This document shows, piece after piece, positions 35,480 through 45,149 of a stretch of 64,000 nucleotides of DNA. The DNA comes from Tretioscincus oriximinensis (Eukaryota; Chordata; Lepidosauria; Squamata; Gymnophthalmidae). The DNA lies in contig JAJVDF010000459.1 of NCBI GenBank assembly GCA_022410635.1, positions 416,517-480,516 of the forward strand. Direction: 5' to 3'. The notes beneath the pieces are model-generated. The model ran no database searches. It was not told the DNA's origin and worked only from the letters and a program-made list of their open reading frames with translations. Position 1 is the first letter of the stretch. Every line of letters begins with the position of its first letter. The position numbers and the translations under genes are program-made.

Positions 35480-35640
35480 TTACTATGGCAAGCCCCATTT
35501 GGGCTTGGACAACCACATGCCAGTGTAGAAATGCCATCGTTGGAGCCTGCCATATTCTGCACTAAACTGTAGATGACAGAGCTCCCAGTCTGAGATAATA
35601 TTTTGTAATAACACCCAGTGTGGACAGAGCCTTAGAACAC
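35480..35640. repeat. Foldback repeat, family A
   Basis: TATGGCAAGCCCCATTTGGG core, GGACAACCACATGCCAGTGT arm, then CAGTGTGGACAGAGCCTTAG at the right end. Confidence 0.55.
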
Positions 35641-35819
35641 TTTCTGAAACATATATCAATTTTTTTTTACTTGCCTCGAGCTCCAAATATCACAAAATTA
35701 TGGATATTTCTAGATGTGACACAGCACTCAAAAGCTAGGGTTTTTTTTACAAATGTTGACACACCGAGCTCAAAAGATTCACCATCACTGAAATAGAGAC
35801 TTATTCTTAGCTTTATCGC

Positions 35820-35932
35820 AGCTTAGCCATCCGCATGCCAGTGTAGCTTATGGCAATCCCCATTCAGGGCCTGCCATAGGTCCCATTAGCATGCAGACGG
35901 CAGGCTATTGTTCTGAGATATAATTCGGAATA
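35820..35932. repeat. Foldback repeat, family A
   Basis: ATCCGCATGCCAGTGTAGCT, GGCAATCCCCATTCAGGGCC and GCATGCAGACGGCAGGCTAT, with near-palindromic arms. Confidence 0.55.
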
Positions 35933-35934
35933 AT

Positions 35935-36150
35935 TGGGGACATGGTCTTTAAGTGCAAGACTGAAAAAGGTGAGAAGTGGAGGGGCCCAGAGTTCAGTAC
36001 GGGGACTTATGCTTATCAACATATTCATAAATGATCTGGATACTGAGGTAAATAGTGAGGTAGCCAAGTTCACTGCTGATGACACTAAACTATTCAAGGT
36101 AGTGAAAACTGAAAGTGATTGTAAAAAGCTCCAGAGATCTCCCTTGAGAT
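35935..36150 (+). repeat. CR1 ORF2 RT fragment
   Basis: Frame 35934-36182 reads [20 protein letters not shown] and KFTADDTKLF, the RT catalytic region of a diverged CR1. Confidence 0.75.
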
Positions 36151-36617
36151 TGGGCGAGGAGTGCACATGCTTCCGAACATAGACAGACATTGCTGGCATG
36201 GTTGCGTGGTGGGCAAAAAGGTGACTTCAAATGTGTAGAAGTGCAGCAGTATTGGATGATGATAGAAAAATAAATAAATAAAACTGAACACCTTCATGGC
36301 GAAATGAACGCGATCCCCACCTTTCAAGCAAAGGTGCTGATGAATTAATGGCATCTGCTTCAGATTGTACTAGAGGGAGGCTGGAAGGATAGGACAAGGG
36401 GGACAAAATGAAGTGGGCATGGTTGTGTAATGCAATAACTTCTCGCAGCCGACATTATGAGCTGTCGTCTCAGTCGTTGCCAGGACTTTGCTGAAAGTTC
36501 AACAATGTAAAGAAAAATGAAGGATGGTGGTGAAGGAGTATTTGGAGAATAGATTAACGTGTGAAACCAAGAAATTAAAACTGGTTTTGATTTTCACTCT
36601 GTAAAAGGATGTACTAA
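36151..36617. other. Intergenic stretch
   Basis: No gene is seen. A short inverted L2-like or unclassified segment may be present, but I cannot support it. Confidence 0.3.
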
Positions 36618-37512
36618 ACTGACAAGACGGAAGTGCTATTGGTAAAGGGATCCCGTGTCCAGAAACTTGATAGACACCCGGTTCTTGATGGAGCAGGTTT
36701 GCTCCAGAAGGAACAGGTGCGTGATCTGGGGGTCCTTCTAGACTCGTCACTGTCACTTGAAGGTCAGNTGGCAGCNACAGCTAGAACGGCCTTTTCCTAN
36801 TTACGANTGGTCCGCCAGTTGCGGCCGTTCCTGGACAGGGGGTCCTTGGCCACGGTTCTTCATGCTCTGGTAACCTCCAGATTAGACTACTGCAATGCAC
36901 TCTACGTGGGGCTTCCCTTGAAGACGGTTNGGAGGCTGGAGCTAGGGCAGAATGCAGCAGCCCGTCTTCTATCGGGTGTGTCTGGCCGGACGTCCATCAC
37001 GCCGGTCCTCAAAGAACTGCACTGGCTACCTATTCGCTACCGAGCCCAATTCAAGGTGCTTATACTGACGTATAAAGCCCTAAACGGTTTGGGTCCTGAA
37101 TACTTGAGGGAACGCCTTTTCCCATATTGTCCTGCCCGGTCTCTGCGATCAGAAGGAGAGGGCCTTCTAGTTGTCCCCTCCTGCTCTAAGATAAGGGGGG
37201 CGGGGGCGCNGGGAAGAGCCTTCTCGGTAGTGGCCCCGATATTATGGAACGGCCTCCCCTCGGAAGCACGCCAGGCGCCGTCTTTACTATCTTTTAGGCG
37301 CCTGGTAAAGGCCTGTCTCTTCACCCGGGCCTTTTCATGTTAGCCCCCCCACCAGAGGACGACATTTTAGACAGTTGTGTTTTATGATTTTAATCTTGTG
37401 AAGGTCATGGCGACCCGAATTTTTTTAATTTTTGTAAGCTGCCCTGGACACCTTCGGGGGGAAGGGCGGGGTAAAAATCTTTTAAATAAAATAAATAAAT
37501 AAAATAAATATA
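36618..37512 (+). mobile_element. L2 LINE, 5'-truncated, with 3' UTR and tail
   Basis: Coding 36633-37343, then a UTR with AGCTGCCCTGGACACCTTCG, GGAAGGGCGGGGTAAAAATC and an AAATAAAATAAATAAATAAA tail. It runs in the opposite sense to the L2 at 18580-19995. Confidence 0.88.
36633..37343 (+). CDS. L2 ORF2 C-terminal 236 codons
   Basis: Reads [76 protein letters not shown] and ends FRRLVKACLFTRAF, matching the same region of the 18745-19995 copy. The RT catalytic domain lies upstream of the truncation. Several N codons are present, but the frame is open to the normal stop. It cannot work alone. Confidence 0.85.
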   Translation: MLLVKGSRVQKLDRHPVLDGAGLLQKEQVRDLGVLLDSSLSLEGQXAXTARTAFSXLRXVRQLRPFLDRGSLATVLHALVTSRLDYCNALYVGLPLKTVXRLELGQNAAARLLSGVSGRTSITPVLKELHWLPIRYRAQFKVLILTYKALNGLGPEYLRERLFPYCPARSLRSEGEGLLVVPSCSKIRGAGAXGRAFSVVAPILWNGLPSEARQAPSLLSFRRLVKACLFTRAFSC

Positions 37513-37661
37513 CTGGATTTCCCACGGGACCCACGAGGGAGGGAGGAGGGAAGCGGGGGGTTGAGAGTAAAATGTTGTGATGAAATATGTACAATGTAAG
37601 TTGTAATACTGTAATGGTATGAAGCAAGCGCAAAGTCATGCACATTGGAGCAAAGAATAAG

Positions 37662-37796
37662 CTGACCAGATGACCCCTTTTTTGGGGGGGGGGAACCTTT
37701 TTTGAAAAAAAAAATCCTCAGCAAAAANTGGGAGGCACCCCGAAACCAGGTTTTAACACACACACCCCAAAAAGGGGTCATCTGGTCAGCCTAGAA
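37662..37796. repeat. Foldback repeat, family B, short palindromic form
   Basis: Left GCTGACCAGATGACCCCTTT and right AAAGGGGTCATCTGGTCAGC are exact inverses. The middle is TTTTGAAAA.../CCTCAGCAAAAA/CCAGGTTTT. The element is 135 bp. Confidence 0.75.
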
Positions 37797-37809
37797 AGAT
37801 CCTCAGTTG

Positions 37810-37985
37810 CTCCTATGGACTGAGCTTTCTGTGACAGAGCATGGTGCATAGCTCAGTGAAAGTGTCAGCAGCAGTGAAAAAAGCAAATTCAGTGTTAGGG
37901 ATTATTACAAAGGGAATCGAAAATATGTTGGCATGTGTCATTTTGCCTCTTTTTAAATCTATAGTGAGGCCACATTTGAAATACT
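37810..37985 (+). repeat. CR1 ORF2 fragment
   Basis: Frame 37841-38092 begins SVKVSAAVKKANSVLGIITK, then ILPLFKSIVRPHLKYC, as in CR1. Confidence 0.75.
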
Positions 37986-38105
37986 GTCAGGGGCAGACTG
38001 GCCAGGGTACCAGCCTGCCAGATGATGTGGCCCCCAGGGCCTGTGCTTGGTCCTGCCCTAATGCTTTATGGGTATGCCTCAGCCCTATATGACCTGTGTG
38101 CAGTC

Positions 38106-38370
38106 TAGGGGTGAAGAGCCAGTTTGGTGTAGTTGATTAGAGTGTCTGGTAGTCTCCCAGTTTGATTCCCCGCTCCTCCATGAAAGCCAGCTGGGTGACC
38201 TTGGGGCCCAGCCACAGTTCTTTAGAACTCTCTGAGCCCCACCTACTTCACAGGGTGTCTGTTGTGGAGAAAGCAACAAAAGCTGTGTGCCTATTATGGT
38301 TGGCCGCCCTGAGACCTTCGGGTATAGGGCAGGATATAAGTATAAATAAAATAAATAAATAAATAAATAG
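38106..38370 (+). repeat. Sauria-headed SINE with L2-type tail
   Basis: Head AGAGCCAGTTTGGTGTAGTT, box B CAGTTTGATTCCCCGCT, body TGACCTTGGGGCCCAGCCAC and GTGTCTGTTGTGGAGAAAGC. It ends CCCTGAGACCTTCGGGTATA with an AAATAAATAAAT tail. Confidence 0.82.
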
Positions 38371-38434
38371 GAGGGTGTGTGGGACAGAATTCAGGACTAG
38401 ATGGGTTCTGGCCCCGCCTGGCAGGGCTCCTCCG
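38371..38434 (+). repeat. CR1 3' tail fragment
   Basis: GGGACAGAATTCAGGACTAG, ATGGGTTCTGGCCCCGCCTG, CAGGGCTCCTC, cut by the palindromic element that follows. Confidence 0.6.
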
Positions 38435-38591
38435 CAGAGATGTCAAACTGGTGGCCCTCCAGATGTTCCTGAACCACAACTCCCAACATTCCATTCCACT
38501 CCCAGCACTGTACTCCACTCTGCTAAACCAAATTGAACATTGGGAGTTGTGGTTCAGGAACATCTGGAGGGCCACCAGTTTGACATATTCT
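38435..38591. mobile_element. Palindromic hAT-like MITE upstream of REL
   Basis: TGTCAAACTGGTGGCCCTCC (from 38441) is the exact inverse of GGAGGGCCACCAGTTTGACA (to 38584). The arms extend about 48 bp through CAACTCCCAAC. The CAGAGATGT start resembles hAT ends. It lies roughly 600 bp upstream of the REL start codon. Confidence 0.75.
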
Positions 38592-39184
38592 AATGTTCTG
38601 TTCTCATGAATATTTTAAAGCAATACATATGACACCCCCTTGTGGTTGATGGCTGGGAGGGGGGGGGGTTTAATGCAAAAGGGGTGTCTTGCCTCTGCCT
38701 CTGCCCCTGACCCATCCCTGCGCGGGTTTGTCCCCCCTGATAGGCACGTACATCTGCGGGATCCGTGGGAGGTGATGCGTGGTAGGAGTGTGGGGTGTGA
38801 CAGCAGGCGGACGACGCTGGACGCCTGTGATCCTGACATTCAGAAAGTGACCTTCTGACTCTGGGACTCACCGGGGAGGCCCTGGGGTGTGATCTGCTCT
38901 CTTTTTTTAAGCTCTCCGTAGCACCTTTGCAAGGAAAGGCAGAGCAGCAGCCCAGGTACGACGTCACAGCCCGCGTCACTTTGGGGAAATTCCAGCCGGG
39001 GAAGGTAATAGAGCGCCACGGGCCCCCGACCAGTCTGAGAACTGCAAGGAGGGACAGCGGAGCACCAGCCCCAAGAACAACCCACAGCGGCAGGAGGGCT
39101 GGGAGGAGGCACAAGCCGGAGGTTTTGCTGAGAAAAGACACCCCGGCCGGACCTGGCAGCTCCTTAGCCGGAGAAAACAGCACC
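38592..39184 (+). promoter_or_regulatory. REL: REL promoter region and 5' UTR
   Basis: Relatively GC-rich and CpG-containing compared with the AT-rich DNA on either side, with no obvious TATA box. It holds a consensus kB site (38984-38993) and an ACGTCA half-site of the CRE/ATF type (38961-38966). It ends in CAGCACC directly before the ATG. The transcription start cannot be located from sequence alone, so the promoter/5' UTR boundary is not set. Confidence 0.65.
38984..38993 (+). promoter_or_regulatory. kB site (GGGAAATTCC) upstream of REL
   Basis: Fits the NF-kB consensus GGGRNNYYCC exactly. It lies about 190 bp upstream of the ATG, in the promoter or 5' UTR. REL is known to be induced by NF-kB, so this would fit autoregulation. 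Function is inferred from sequence and position only. Confidence 0.6.
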
Positions 39185-39191
39185 ATGGGCG
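39185..39191 (+). CDS. REL: REL exon 1, coding end (start codon)
   Basis: ATG GGC G followed by the splice donor GTAAGG (from 39192). The ATG has a strong start context (CAGCACCATGG: A at -3, G at +4). The one-base overhang (phase 1) joins AC at the start of exon 2 to give GAC, so the protein begins [15 protein letters not shown]. In other vertebrates REL exon 1 likewise carries only the first few codons and ends in phase 1. I chose this ATG because its phase, its donor and its position below the kB-site region all agree. The alternative, an untranslated exon elsewhere in the 14.7-kb intron, is less likely. RNA data would settle it. Confidence 0.8.
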
Positions 39192-39196
39192 GTAAG

Positions 39197-39356
39197 GGGG
39201 CTCTGCTATCTGGGGGCTCTGCTATCTGGGGGCTCTGCTATCTGGGGCTCTGCTATCTGGGGGCTCTGCTATCTGGGGCTCTGCTATCTGGGGGCTCTGC
39301 TATCTGGGGGCTCTGCTATCTGGGGCTCTGCTATCTGGGGGCTCTGCTATCTGGGC
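39197..39356 (+). repeat. Ten-copy G-rich minisatellite at the REL splice donor
   Basis: The unit CTCTGCTATCTGGGG(G) alternates between 15 and 16 bases and is repeated ten times. It begins within the first few bases after GTAAG. Each unit contributes a run of 4-5 G on the RNA-like strand. Confidence 0.95.
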
Positions 39357-39435
39357 AGGAGCCAGGGGCGGGTAGGATCCTGATGCAGCCCTGCTGCCCC
39401 CACTGAACCCTATTCTGGGCTCCACCTGGGACTAG

Positions 39436-39523
39436 AAGCCTGCCATCTACATGCTAGGGTAGGCTATGGCAGGCCCCGAATGGGGCCTGCCATAGCCTAC
39501 CCTGGCATGTGGATGGCCAAGCT
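39436..39523 (+). repeat. Foldback hairpin, family A, in REL intron 1
   Basis: Arms of about 40 bases (left ends TAGGCTATGGCAGGCCCC, right begins GGGGCCTGCCATAGCCTA) around a GAAT loop. Most mismatches in the outer arms would be G-U pairs in RNA. The outer flank AGATATAACCCAGAATAAGG recurs near 41615 and 40170. A partial second unit follows at about 39590-39690. Confidence 0.8.
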
Positions 39524-39754
39524 CTGTCCCGAGATATAACCCAGAATAAGGCTCAGGAGGGCCAGGAGGACTCTACTTGGCCACCTTTTCCCAGTGTAGG
39601 CTATGGCAGGCCCCGTTGTGGCATGAAGATGGCAGGCTCCTGATACTGAGAATAAGGCTCAGTGGCACAGAATAAGGCACACAATAAGGCTCAGTGGGGA
39701 CGGGGTTCGAGTCACTTCACAGAGGCACCTATAGGTGGCGTTGTCTGTATTAAT

Positions 39755-39850
39755 TGGTATTAAGAACATAAGAACATAAGAAGAGCCCTACTGGATCAGG
39801 CCACAGCCCATCGAGTCCAGCATTCTGTGACACACAGAGGCCCACCAGAT
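39755..39850 (-). repeat. CR1 3' tail, antisense
   Basis: AAGAACATAAGAACATAAGA, then AGAGCCCTACTGGATCAGGC and CACAGAGGCCCACCAGATTA. Confidence 0.82.
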
Positions 39851-40650
39851 TAATTAGCGGGGGTGATAAGACCATCGTGTATGTGTGTGTGTGTGCAGGG
39901 GTGGGGGGTGGGGATACTGTTAAAGATTCAACCATTTATTGATTTATATTTGCATTTTTATCCTGCCCTATAAATGGGGTGCCAAACGTAAACAAGAACG
40001 AACTTCCGGCTTCTCGTTTCTCTACTTCCTGGCAGAATCCCTGTTTCCTGTTTTAAGGTTCTTAATTGTGTTTGTGCCTGCTTTTGTGAGTTCTTTTTTC
40101 ACGATGAAAAGCACTCATTATAATGGGCCTACCCTGGCATGTAGATGGCGGGCTTCTAGTCCCAGGTTGAGCCCAGAATAAGGCTCAGTGGCGGCAGCAG
40201 GACTTTAATTTTGAATGTTGGGTGCCCAGCCAGCCTATACCACAGCTGCTAGACCTGGGAGGGAGGAAGGCTCTTTAGCCAATCTGCGCCTAGTCTGAAC
40301 CACAGGAAAACTTTTTTGCTGCTTGCAAGAAGTTGGATGGAGGACCCATCTGTAGCTGAGTTGTAACACTATAACAACAAAACGTGGAACCAAATCTCTA
40401 CGGATAATAACAGTGCCTGAAACGAGAGAAGCGGGTGCCATTTCCTCATCCGGATGCAAGGGGGAAATTGTTTACGTTTTCATCACACCTCCTAAACACA
40501 CAAACTGAAGTTGCTTGGCTGCTTCTTCTTTAACGAGTGTGTTGAAGAGGAAGTTTCAGAAGGTGCAACTTGCAATGCTGGTGGAATCTACTTAGATTTC
40601 CTGTTTGGCACACCCATGAAAGGCAACACTTGGTGACTATTAGGATAGAG

Positions 40651-40838
40651 CAGGGGTGGGCAATTAATTTTTCCCAAGGGGCCACATGAGAAATTGGGGT
40701 GGTTTTAGAGGGCCAGACTAATATAGTTAACTCAGTTCTACCCATTACTGTATGTAACTCTGAGCTAAGAGGGGCGGGCCGGTCAGAGACAGTAGGAGGG
40801 CCGCATGTGGCCCTCGGGCCGCCTCTTGCCCAGGTCTG
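40651..40838. mobile_element. hAT-like MITE, 188 bp, exact 8-bp target duplication
   Basis: Left end CAGGGGTGGGCAA, right end TTGCCCAGGTCTG (imperfect inverted ends typical of hAT). GGATAGAG occurs on both sides (40643-40650 and 40839-40846). There is no transposase. Confidence 0.88.
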
Positions 40839-40989
40839 GGATAGAGGCTGATCTGTGCTCTGTGCTAACAAGGCCCTTTAATAACCCGATAGATTCTGTA
40901 TGTGTTTGGTTACAATGTGAGAACTGTCCAGCCTACTGCCTCATTCAGCAGGCAACCTATGTTACAAGCTACAGCCAGGAGTCAAAGTC

Positions 40990-41110
40990 CCTCAGTGGCA
41001 AGAAGGTTGGGAGCTTGGGACAGGGTCTTCTCCATGGCAGCCCCAGACTATGGAACCATCTCCCTTTGAGGAGCGACCATCACCATCTCTGGTGCACCCA
41101 AACAAGCATG
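40990..41110 (+). repeat. L2 ORF2 C-terminal fragment
   Basis: GGACAGGGTCTTCTCCATGG, then CAGCCCCAGACTATGGAACC ATCTCCC gives the LWNxLP-like C-terminal block of L2. Confidence 0.5.
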
Positions 41111-41429
41111 AGGGTTTCACAAGAATCATGTTGTAGTTGTGGGATCCAAAGGTTCCCCTTATGTTCTAGCAACCATCAAATCCCAGATCCCTTCCTTACT
41201 GTATCTTTCAGAGAAGTCAGGTGTAAACTGTTTTAAGCACCTGGGGGTTGAGTTTGTCAAAAGGCAAAAAGAGATGACAAACTCAACAGCGGAGGATTCC
41301 GATAATACCTGGGTGTCCCAAGATTTAAACTCACAGGCTAGATATATTACTTGCGGAGGTGGTGACGACAACCAGCCAGAAATGTCAGACCAAGTCATAG
41401 AAGACAGGTGTATACAAAGGGCTATAGAA

Positions 41430-41600
41430 GGGTTGGAGAGACAGACAGGATTGTTTACAGGGTGTCAAAAGCATGTGAAAGTTTTTCCTTTGTCCTCTAC
41501 TTGAGATTCCCGGAAGCAATTTCTGGGCCATAGGTGAGACAAGATCTTGGACTAGATGCCAAGATCTGATTCAGATAGGCTGGCCCTGCCTTCTTCTACT
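41430..41600 (+). repeat. Unassigned LINE-like 3' fragment shared with 48290-48460
   Basis: Both copies carry GAGA(C/A)AGACAGGAT-like, GTGAAAGTTTT and CTTGAGAT(T/C)CC blocks followed by a TTGGACTAGATG- or TTGGACCATATG-type CR1-like close. It is probably an old CR1 subfamily. Confidence 0.45.
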
Positions 41601-41631
41601 GAGTCTTCTTCTGGGCTATATCTCAGAAGAG

Positions 41632-41719
41632 CAGCCTACCATCTACATGCTATTGTAGGCTATGGCAGGCCCCGAATGGGGCCTGCCATAGCCTACAGTG
41701 GCATGTGGATGGCCAGACC
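41632..41719 (+). repeat. Foldback hairpin, family A, in REL intron 1
   Basis: GTAGGCTATGGCAGGCCCC, GAAT loop, GGGGCCTGCCATAGCCTAC: 19-base perfect inner arms, extended to about 40 with mismatches (CCATCTACATGC against GCATGTGGATGG). Confidence 0.8.
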
Positions 41720-41934
41720 TAACATCTGTCTAAAGTGATCCTCGAAATCCTTGATGGAAGATTGCAAAGAAATTGTCGTGTTAGCCTGGATCAGAATATC
41801 TTCAACCCCCCCTAAGGTGCCTGTTCCAACATATACTTTTAATCCAGTCTTGAAGAACAGGGATAAACTAGGGGGAGTGGGAATTCTGTAGTTCTTCAAG
41901 ACTCAAAACGGAATAAAAATTTATCTGGTTCATA

Positions 41935-42070
41935 AGAATTTAAGAGGAGTCCTGTTGAATGGGGCCAGAACCCATCTAGTCCAGCATTCTGTCTCACACA
42001 AAGTGTACCACCAATTGCACCTGGGAATGCAAAACCTTCACCTGTTCTAAAATGGTACCTCAGGGAGCCT
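41935..42070 (-). repeat. CR1 3' end fragment, antisense
   Basis: TTTAAGAGGAGTCCTGTTGA, ATGGGGCCAGAACCCATCTA, GTCCAGCATTCTGTCTCACA. Confidence 0.75.
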
Positions 42071-42235
42071 GTAGCTCCATCCTGGAGGCAGACACCCCCC
42101 CTCCTCTAGACTGATGAAGGCCCGTGATTGTTCAACATCATCATCATCATCATTAAAGTCCATCTGAATTTGAGCACTGCATATCTCATGTAGCATCCTG
42201 TCTCACAAGAAAGTGCATATGGCCTCATTTTTCTT

Positions 42236-42690
42236 TAAGAATCTAAGAAGAGCCATGCTGGATGGGGCCACAGCCCATCACATCCAGCATTCTGTCTCCC
42301 ACAGAGGCCCACCAGATGACCCCTTTTTACTTACAGAGGAAAGTAAAATATGCTCCTGTCCATGACTCCCTGCAAATGGTATTTCAGGAGTCCTGCCTGT
42401 TGCTCCATCCCAGAGGCAACATCCAGACATCCATCCTAGGACCCATTTATACCCTTGGTGTCCATAAACCTGCCTATTCCCTTTCAGACTGTGTGATGTA
42501 ATCATTCCTGCATGCATGTGGTTCCTAGCTCATTCAGTCCTACCCAAAGTGTTTATCATTAAAGAGACAGAAAGACTTCTGCTTTTAAATCTGCAAACTC
42601 ACTTTTGTCCAGTTGTAGATTTTTTTTCCATGGATTTCCCTAATCCTAGGTTAAAGCTATCCAGGCCGCTGGCTGCCACCTTGCTTTTTC
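42236..42690 (-). repeat. CR1 3' end, antisense, broken
   Basis: AGAAGAGCCATGCTGGATGG to GACTCCCTGCAAATGGTATT and CCATTTATACCCTTGGTGTC. A further piece (AAAGCTATCCAGGCCGCTGG) lies at 42650 after an unrelated insert. Confidence 0.75.
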
Positions 42691-42934
42691 CCAGTTCGTG
42701 GCCATGTTCAGATTTCAGTTGTCGCTTTTCTCAAGAGCGTCATTGCTGATGCACATCCGCCATCCAGGGTGGCTGAACATCAGCTGAGAAACTGCTTACA
42801 TGCATTACAGCAGATTTTTCAGCCTGCTGTGACAGTCAGTTGCACTGTGTGCCCAAACTGGCTTATCTTGTAGAGGACAAACCCGACTGTTTTAGAACTG
42901 TTTTATTGTGACTCACCCTGAGACCCTCTGGTCA

Positions 42935-43928
42935 ATTTATTTAATATTCTGCTCTGTATTCAAAGATTTCAGGTCAGATCACAACAGAAAACAGCGCAAA
43001 CCGAACAGTTACGAACATTTACCCACCTGCAAATAGAGAGGGTGTCTGAGGCTGAATCCTCTCAATGGGTCCCCAACCCCTGCAGGGGCAGCTGGCACTG
43101 CCAGTCCAAACCTTCCCAGTGAAATGATCCAGCCATGACAAAGGGCTTATCACCAGCCCTCCCTTTCAAGGGGCTCTCACCAATTTGCTCTCTAGCAAAG
43201 AACAAGCCCAGGGTACGTACTGAGTTTTGAGACTGCCCCATGGTTGTCATGGAGGCCATGAGACGGTCCACTGAGGGGCACCTCAGCATGCATGTTAAAG
43301 TCCCCTAGCACCACTGCGTTCGTCTCAGTTGTGGAGATCTTAACCAGCTCAGACTTGCTGGGCAGCAGGGCGGGCGGTGAACCAGTAGCACATTAGTAAG
43401 GCATGGTGGTACAGAGGTTAAGAAATCATCTTTCGATTGTGAGGTCTGTTCTCGAAGCCTTGCATCAGCCNTGGGGTGAGTGCCCTCTACTGGCCTTAGG
43501 TTCAGCCAGCTCAGCTGTTCGAAAGCAAGTGATTACAATTAGATAAATGAGAACCATCACAACATGATAGGGAAGATAGATTTGGGTGAAAAATAGATTG
43601 TAAGCCTCTTTGAGTCAAAAAAGTGGGGTATAAAAACGCAGCAGTTCTTCTTCTTCTGTCCTGTTTCTTTGACCCAGCAATAGAAACAGTTCCTCAAACT
43701 CACCCACAAAGCGGATTGTTCACCTGGCAAGGGAGTTGGAGGTTCTGTGGATAACAGCCAACAAGCCCTCCTGAGCAATGCCATGCTAAATAACCTGGAA
43801 GTCATTGGTGTGTGAGACGAGGCCTGCTATTCTCATCTACCCAGGTTTCAGTGATGTATGCCTCGTCTAGGATGAGATCATGAATGATGGAAATTTTGTT
43901 TTGGACTGATTTGGCATTTAAAAGTCAG
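42935..43928 (-). mobile_element. L2 LINE endonuclease region, antisense, with a SINE inside
   Basis: The minus strand of 43928-43661 gives an L2 endonuclease start (NAKSVQNKISIIHDLILDEA, then YITETWVDEN). 43404-43030 gives TNAVVLGDFNMHAEVPLSGP, with the GDFN catalytic motif, and DNHGAVSKLSTYPGLV. 42935-43015 looks like an inverted L2 tail. The middle of ORF2 is missing. The SINE at 43405-43660 splits it. Confidence 0.75.
43405..43660 (+). repeat. tRNA-type SINE, family 2, inside the L2
   Basis: GGCATGGTGGTACAGAGGTT head, GAGTGCCCTCTACTGGCCTT, GTTCGAAAGCAAGTGATTAC, then GTGGGGTATAAAAACGCAGC and a CTTCTTCTTCTG end. Confidence 0.82.
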
Positions 43929-44158
43929 ATTAAGTGAACCAATTTGATGTAATAGTTCGAGTGCTGGACCCTTACCTGGGAGCCTCCCGGTTCAATTCCA
44001 CACTCCACCATGAAGCCAGCTGGGTGACTTTGGCCCAGCCACAGTTCTTTAGAATTCTCTCAGCCCCACCTACTTCACAGGGTGTCTGCTGTGGAGAAAG
44101 CAACAAAAGCTATCTTTGCCTTTGGTGAAAAGGGCATGGTGAAAGGGGCATTATCCCT
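43928..44158 (+). repeat. Sauria-type SINE, 3'-truncated
   Basis: GAACCAATTTGATGTAATAG head, box B CGGTTCAATTCCACACT, GAAGCCAGCTGGGTGACTTT and GGTGTCTGCTGTGGAGAAAG. It is followed directly by another SINE. Confidence 0.8.
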
Positions 44159-44159
44159 T

Positions 44160-44430
44160 TATAGAAGTGCAGGGGTAGAACGTTTAAGATGCTGGAGTTC
44201 AAAGCTCTTTGTCAGTCTTGGAGAGGGTGAGCGCCTTTTATTGGCCTCAGCTTTATCCAACCCATTTGAAAGCAGGAAATTGCAATTAGATAGATGGGAA
44301 CCATTACAGTGAGGTGGAGAAGATAGAATGTGAGCCTTGGGCAAAGAATTAGCTTGTTAGCCACTTCGAGTTCCTTTGGGTGAGAAAAGCGAGTATAAAA
44401 ACCCAGTTCTCCTTCTTCTCCTTCTCCTCC
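44160..44430 (+). repeat. tRNA-type SINE, family 2
   Basis: GAAGTGCAGGGGTAGAACGT head, GGAGTTCAAAGC box B-like, GTGAGCGCCTTTTATTGGCC, GAAGATAGAATGTGAGCCTT and a CTCCTTCTTCTCCTTC tail. Confidence 0.8.
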
Positions 44431-45149
44431 TCCTCCTTGTTATTGTTGTTGTTATAGCAGTGAGCTGGTTGACAGGCATCCCCAAATATAGGGAGGGATA
44501 CAAATAAATCACAGATAATTCTGAATCATTTGGTCAAGGCTTCTGTCCATGAACCCTGACGCCACATTTAGGGCTGTAACAGGACCAGGACAAACAAATA
44601 CCCAATTCTGGGGTTTCCCCAGCCTGGAGGTGCCATTCATGAAATCTGATGGTGTTTTAACTTTGAGCCATTGCAGTAATGAGCGTTTGGGATTTTCCNC
44701 CCGATTTAAATCCTTTGACTCTCTTCTCGTCTGAAACCTAAAACGGCACCCTTGGTTTTCTGTGGCTGCCCCTTTGTGTTGGCTGTTCGCACGGTACTAA
44801 ATCACTGCCCGCTTCTCACTGAACGAAATCTCTTTACAGCCCTAAGTGACAACAGGGGGTTCCCTGGATCCCCAGTGGTATGGGTGAGATTATGGGGGGT
44901 TGACTTTTGACATTTGTACTCAAATCGTGTAAGTTGGGGGGTGTATCCTTCAGAGGTGTTACTTAAAGCACAATTGTCATATATTTTTTTTAAATTATGA
45001 CTTTTCTTAGGTTGCAATACTTAATAATTGTTTTTCTTTCTTTTATGGTTTTTCTTTACTTTGGATGCATTTTAATTAGATTTCACTGCTTTAAAATAAA
45101 TTTTAATTAAATGTCCCTGATTTTTTTTTTTTTTTAAATGAAATTTTAG

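Noticed and set aside
1..38400. A neighbouring host gene upstream of REL (for example PAPOLG)
   Set aside because: No conserved exon with splice sites was recognised. The open frames there are LINE pieces or chance.
38590..39186. 198-codon antisense open frame over the REL promoter and start codon
   Set aside because: Its ATG exists only because CCATGG is palindromic. The translation is low-complexity Pro/Ser/Arg with no family signature, and the region is GC-rich, where long chance frames are common.
38927..39406. 159-codon + strand frame through exon 1 and the minisatellite
   Set aside because: It reads the repeat as a GALLSG/AIWGLCYL-like chance peptide. The REL frame, donor and exon phases explain the region better.
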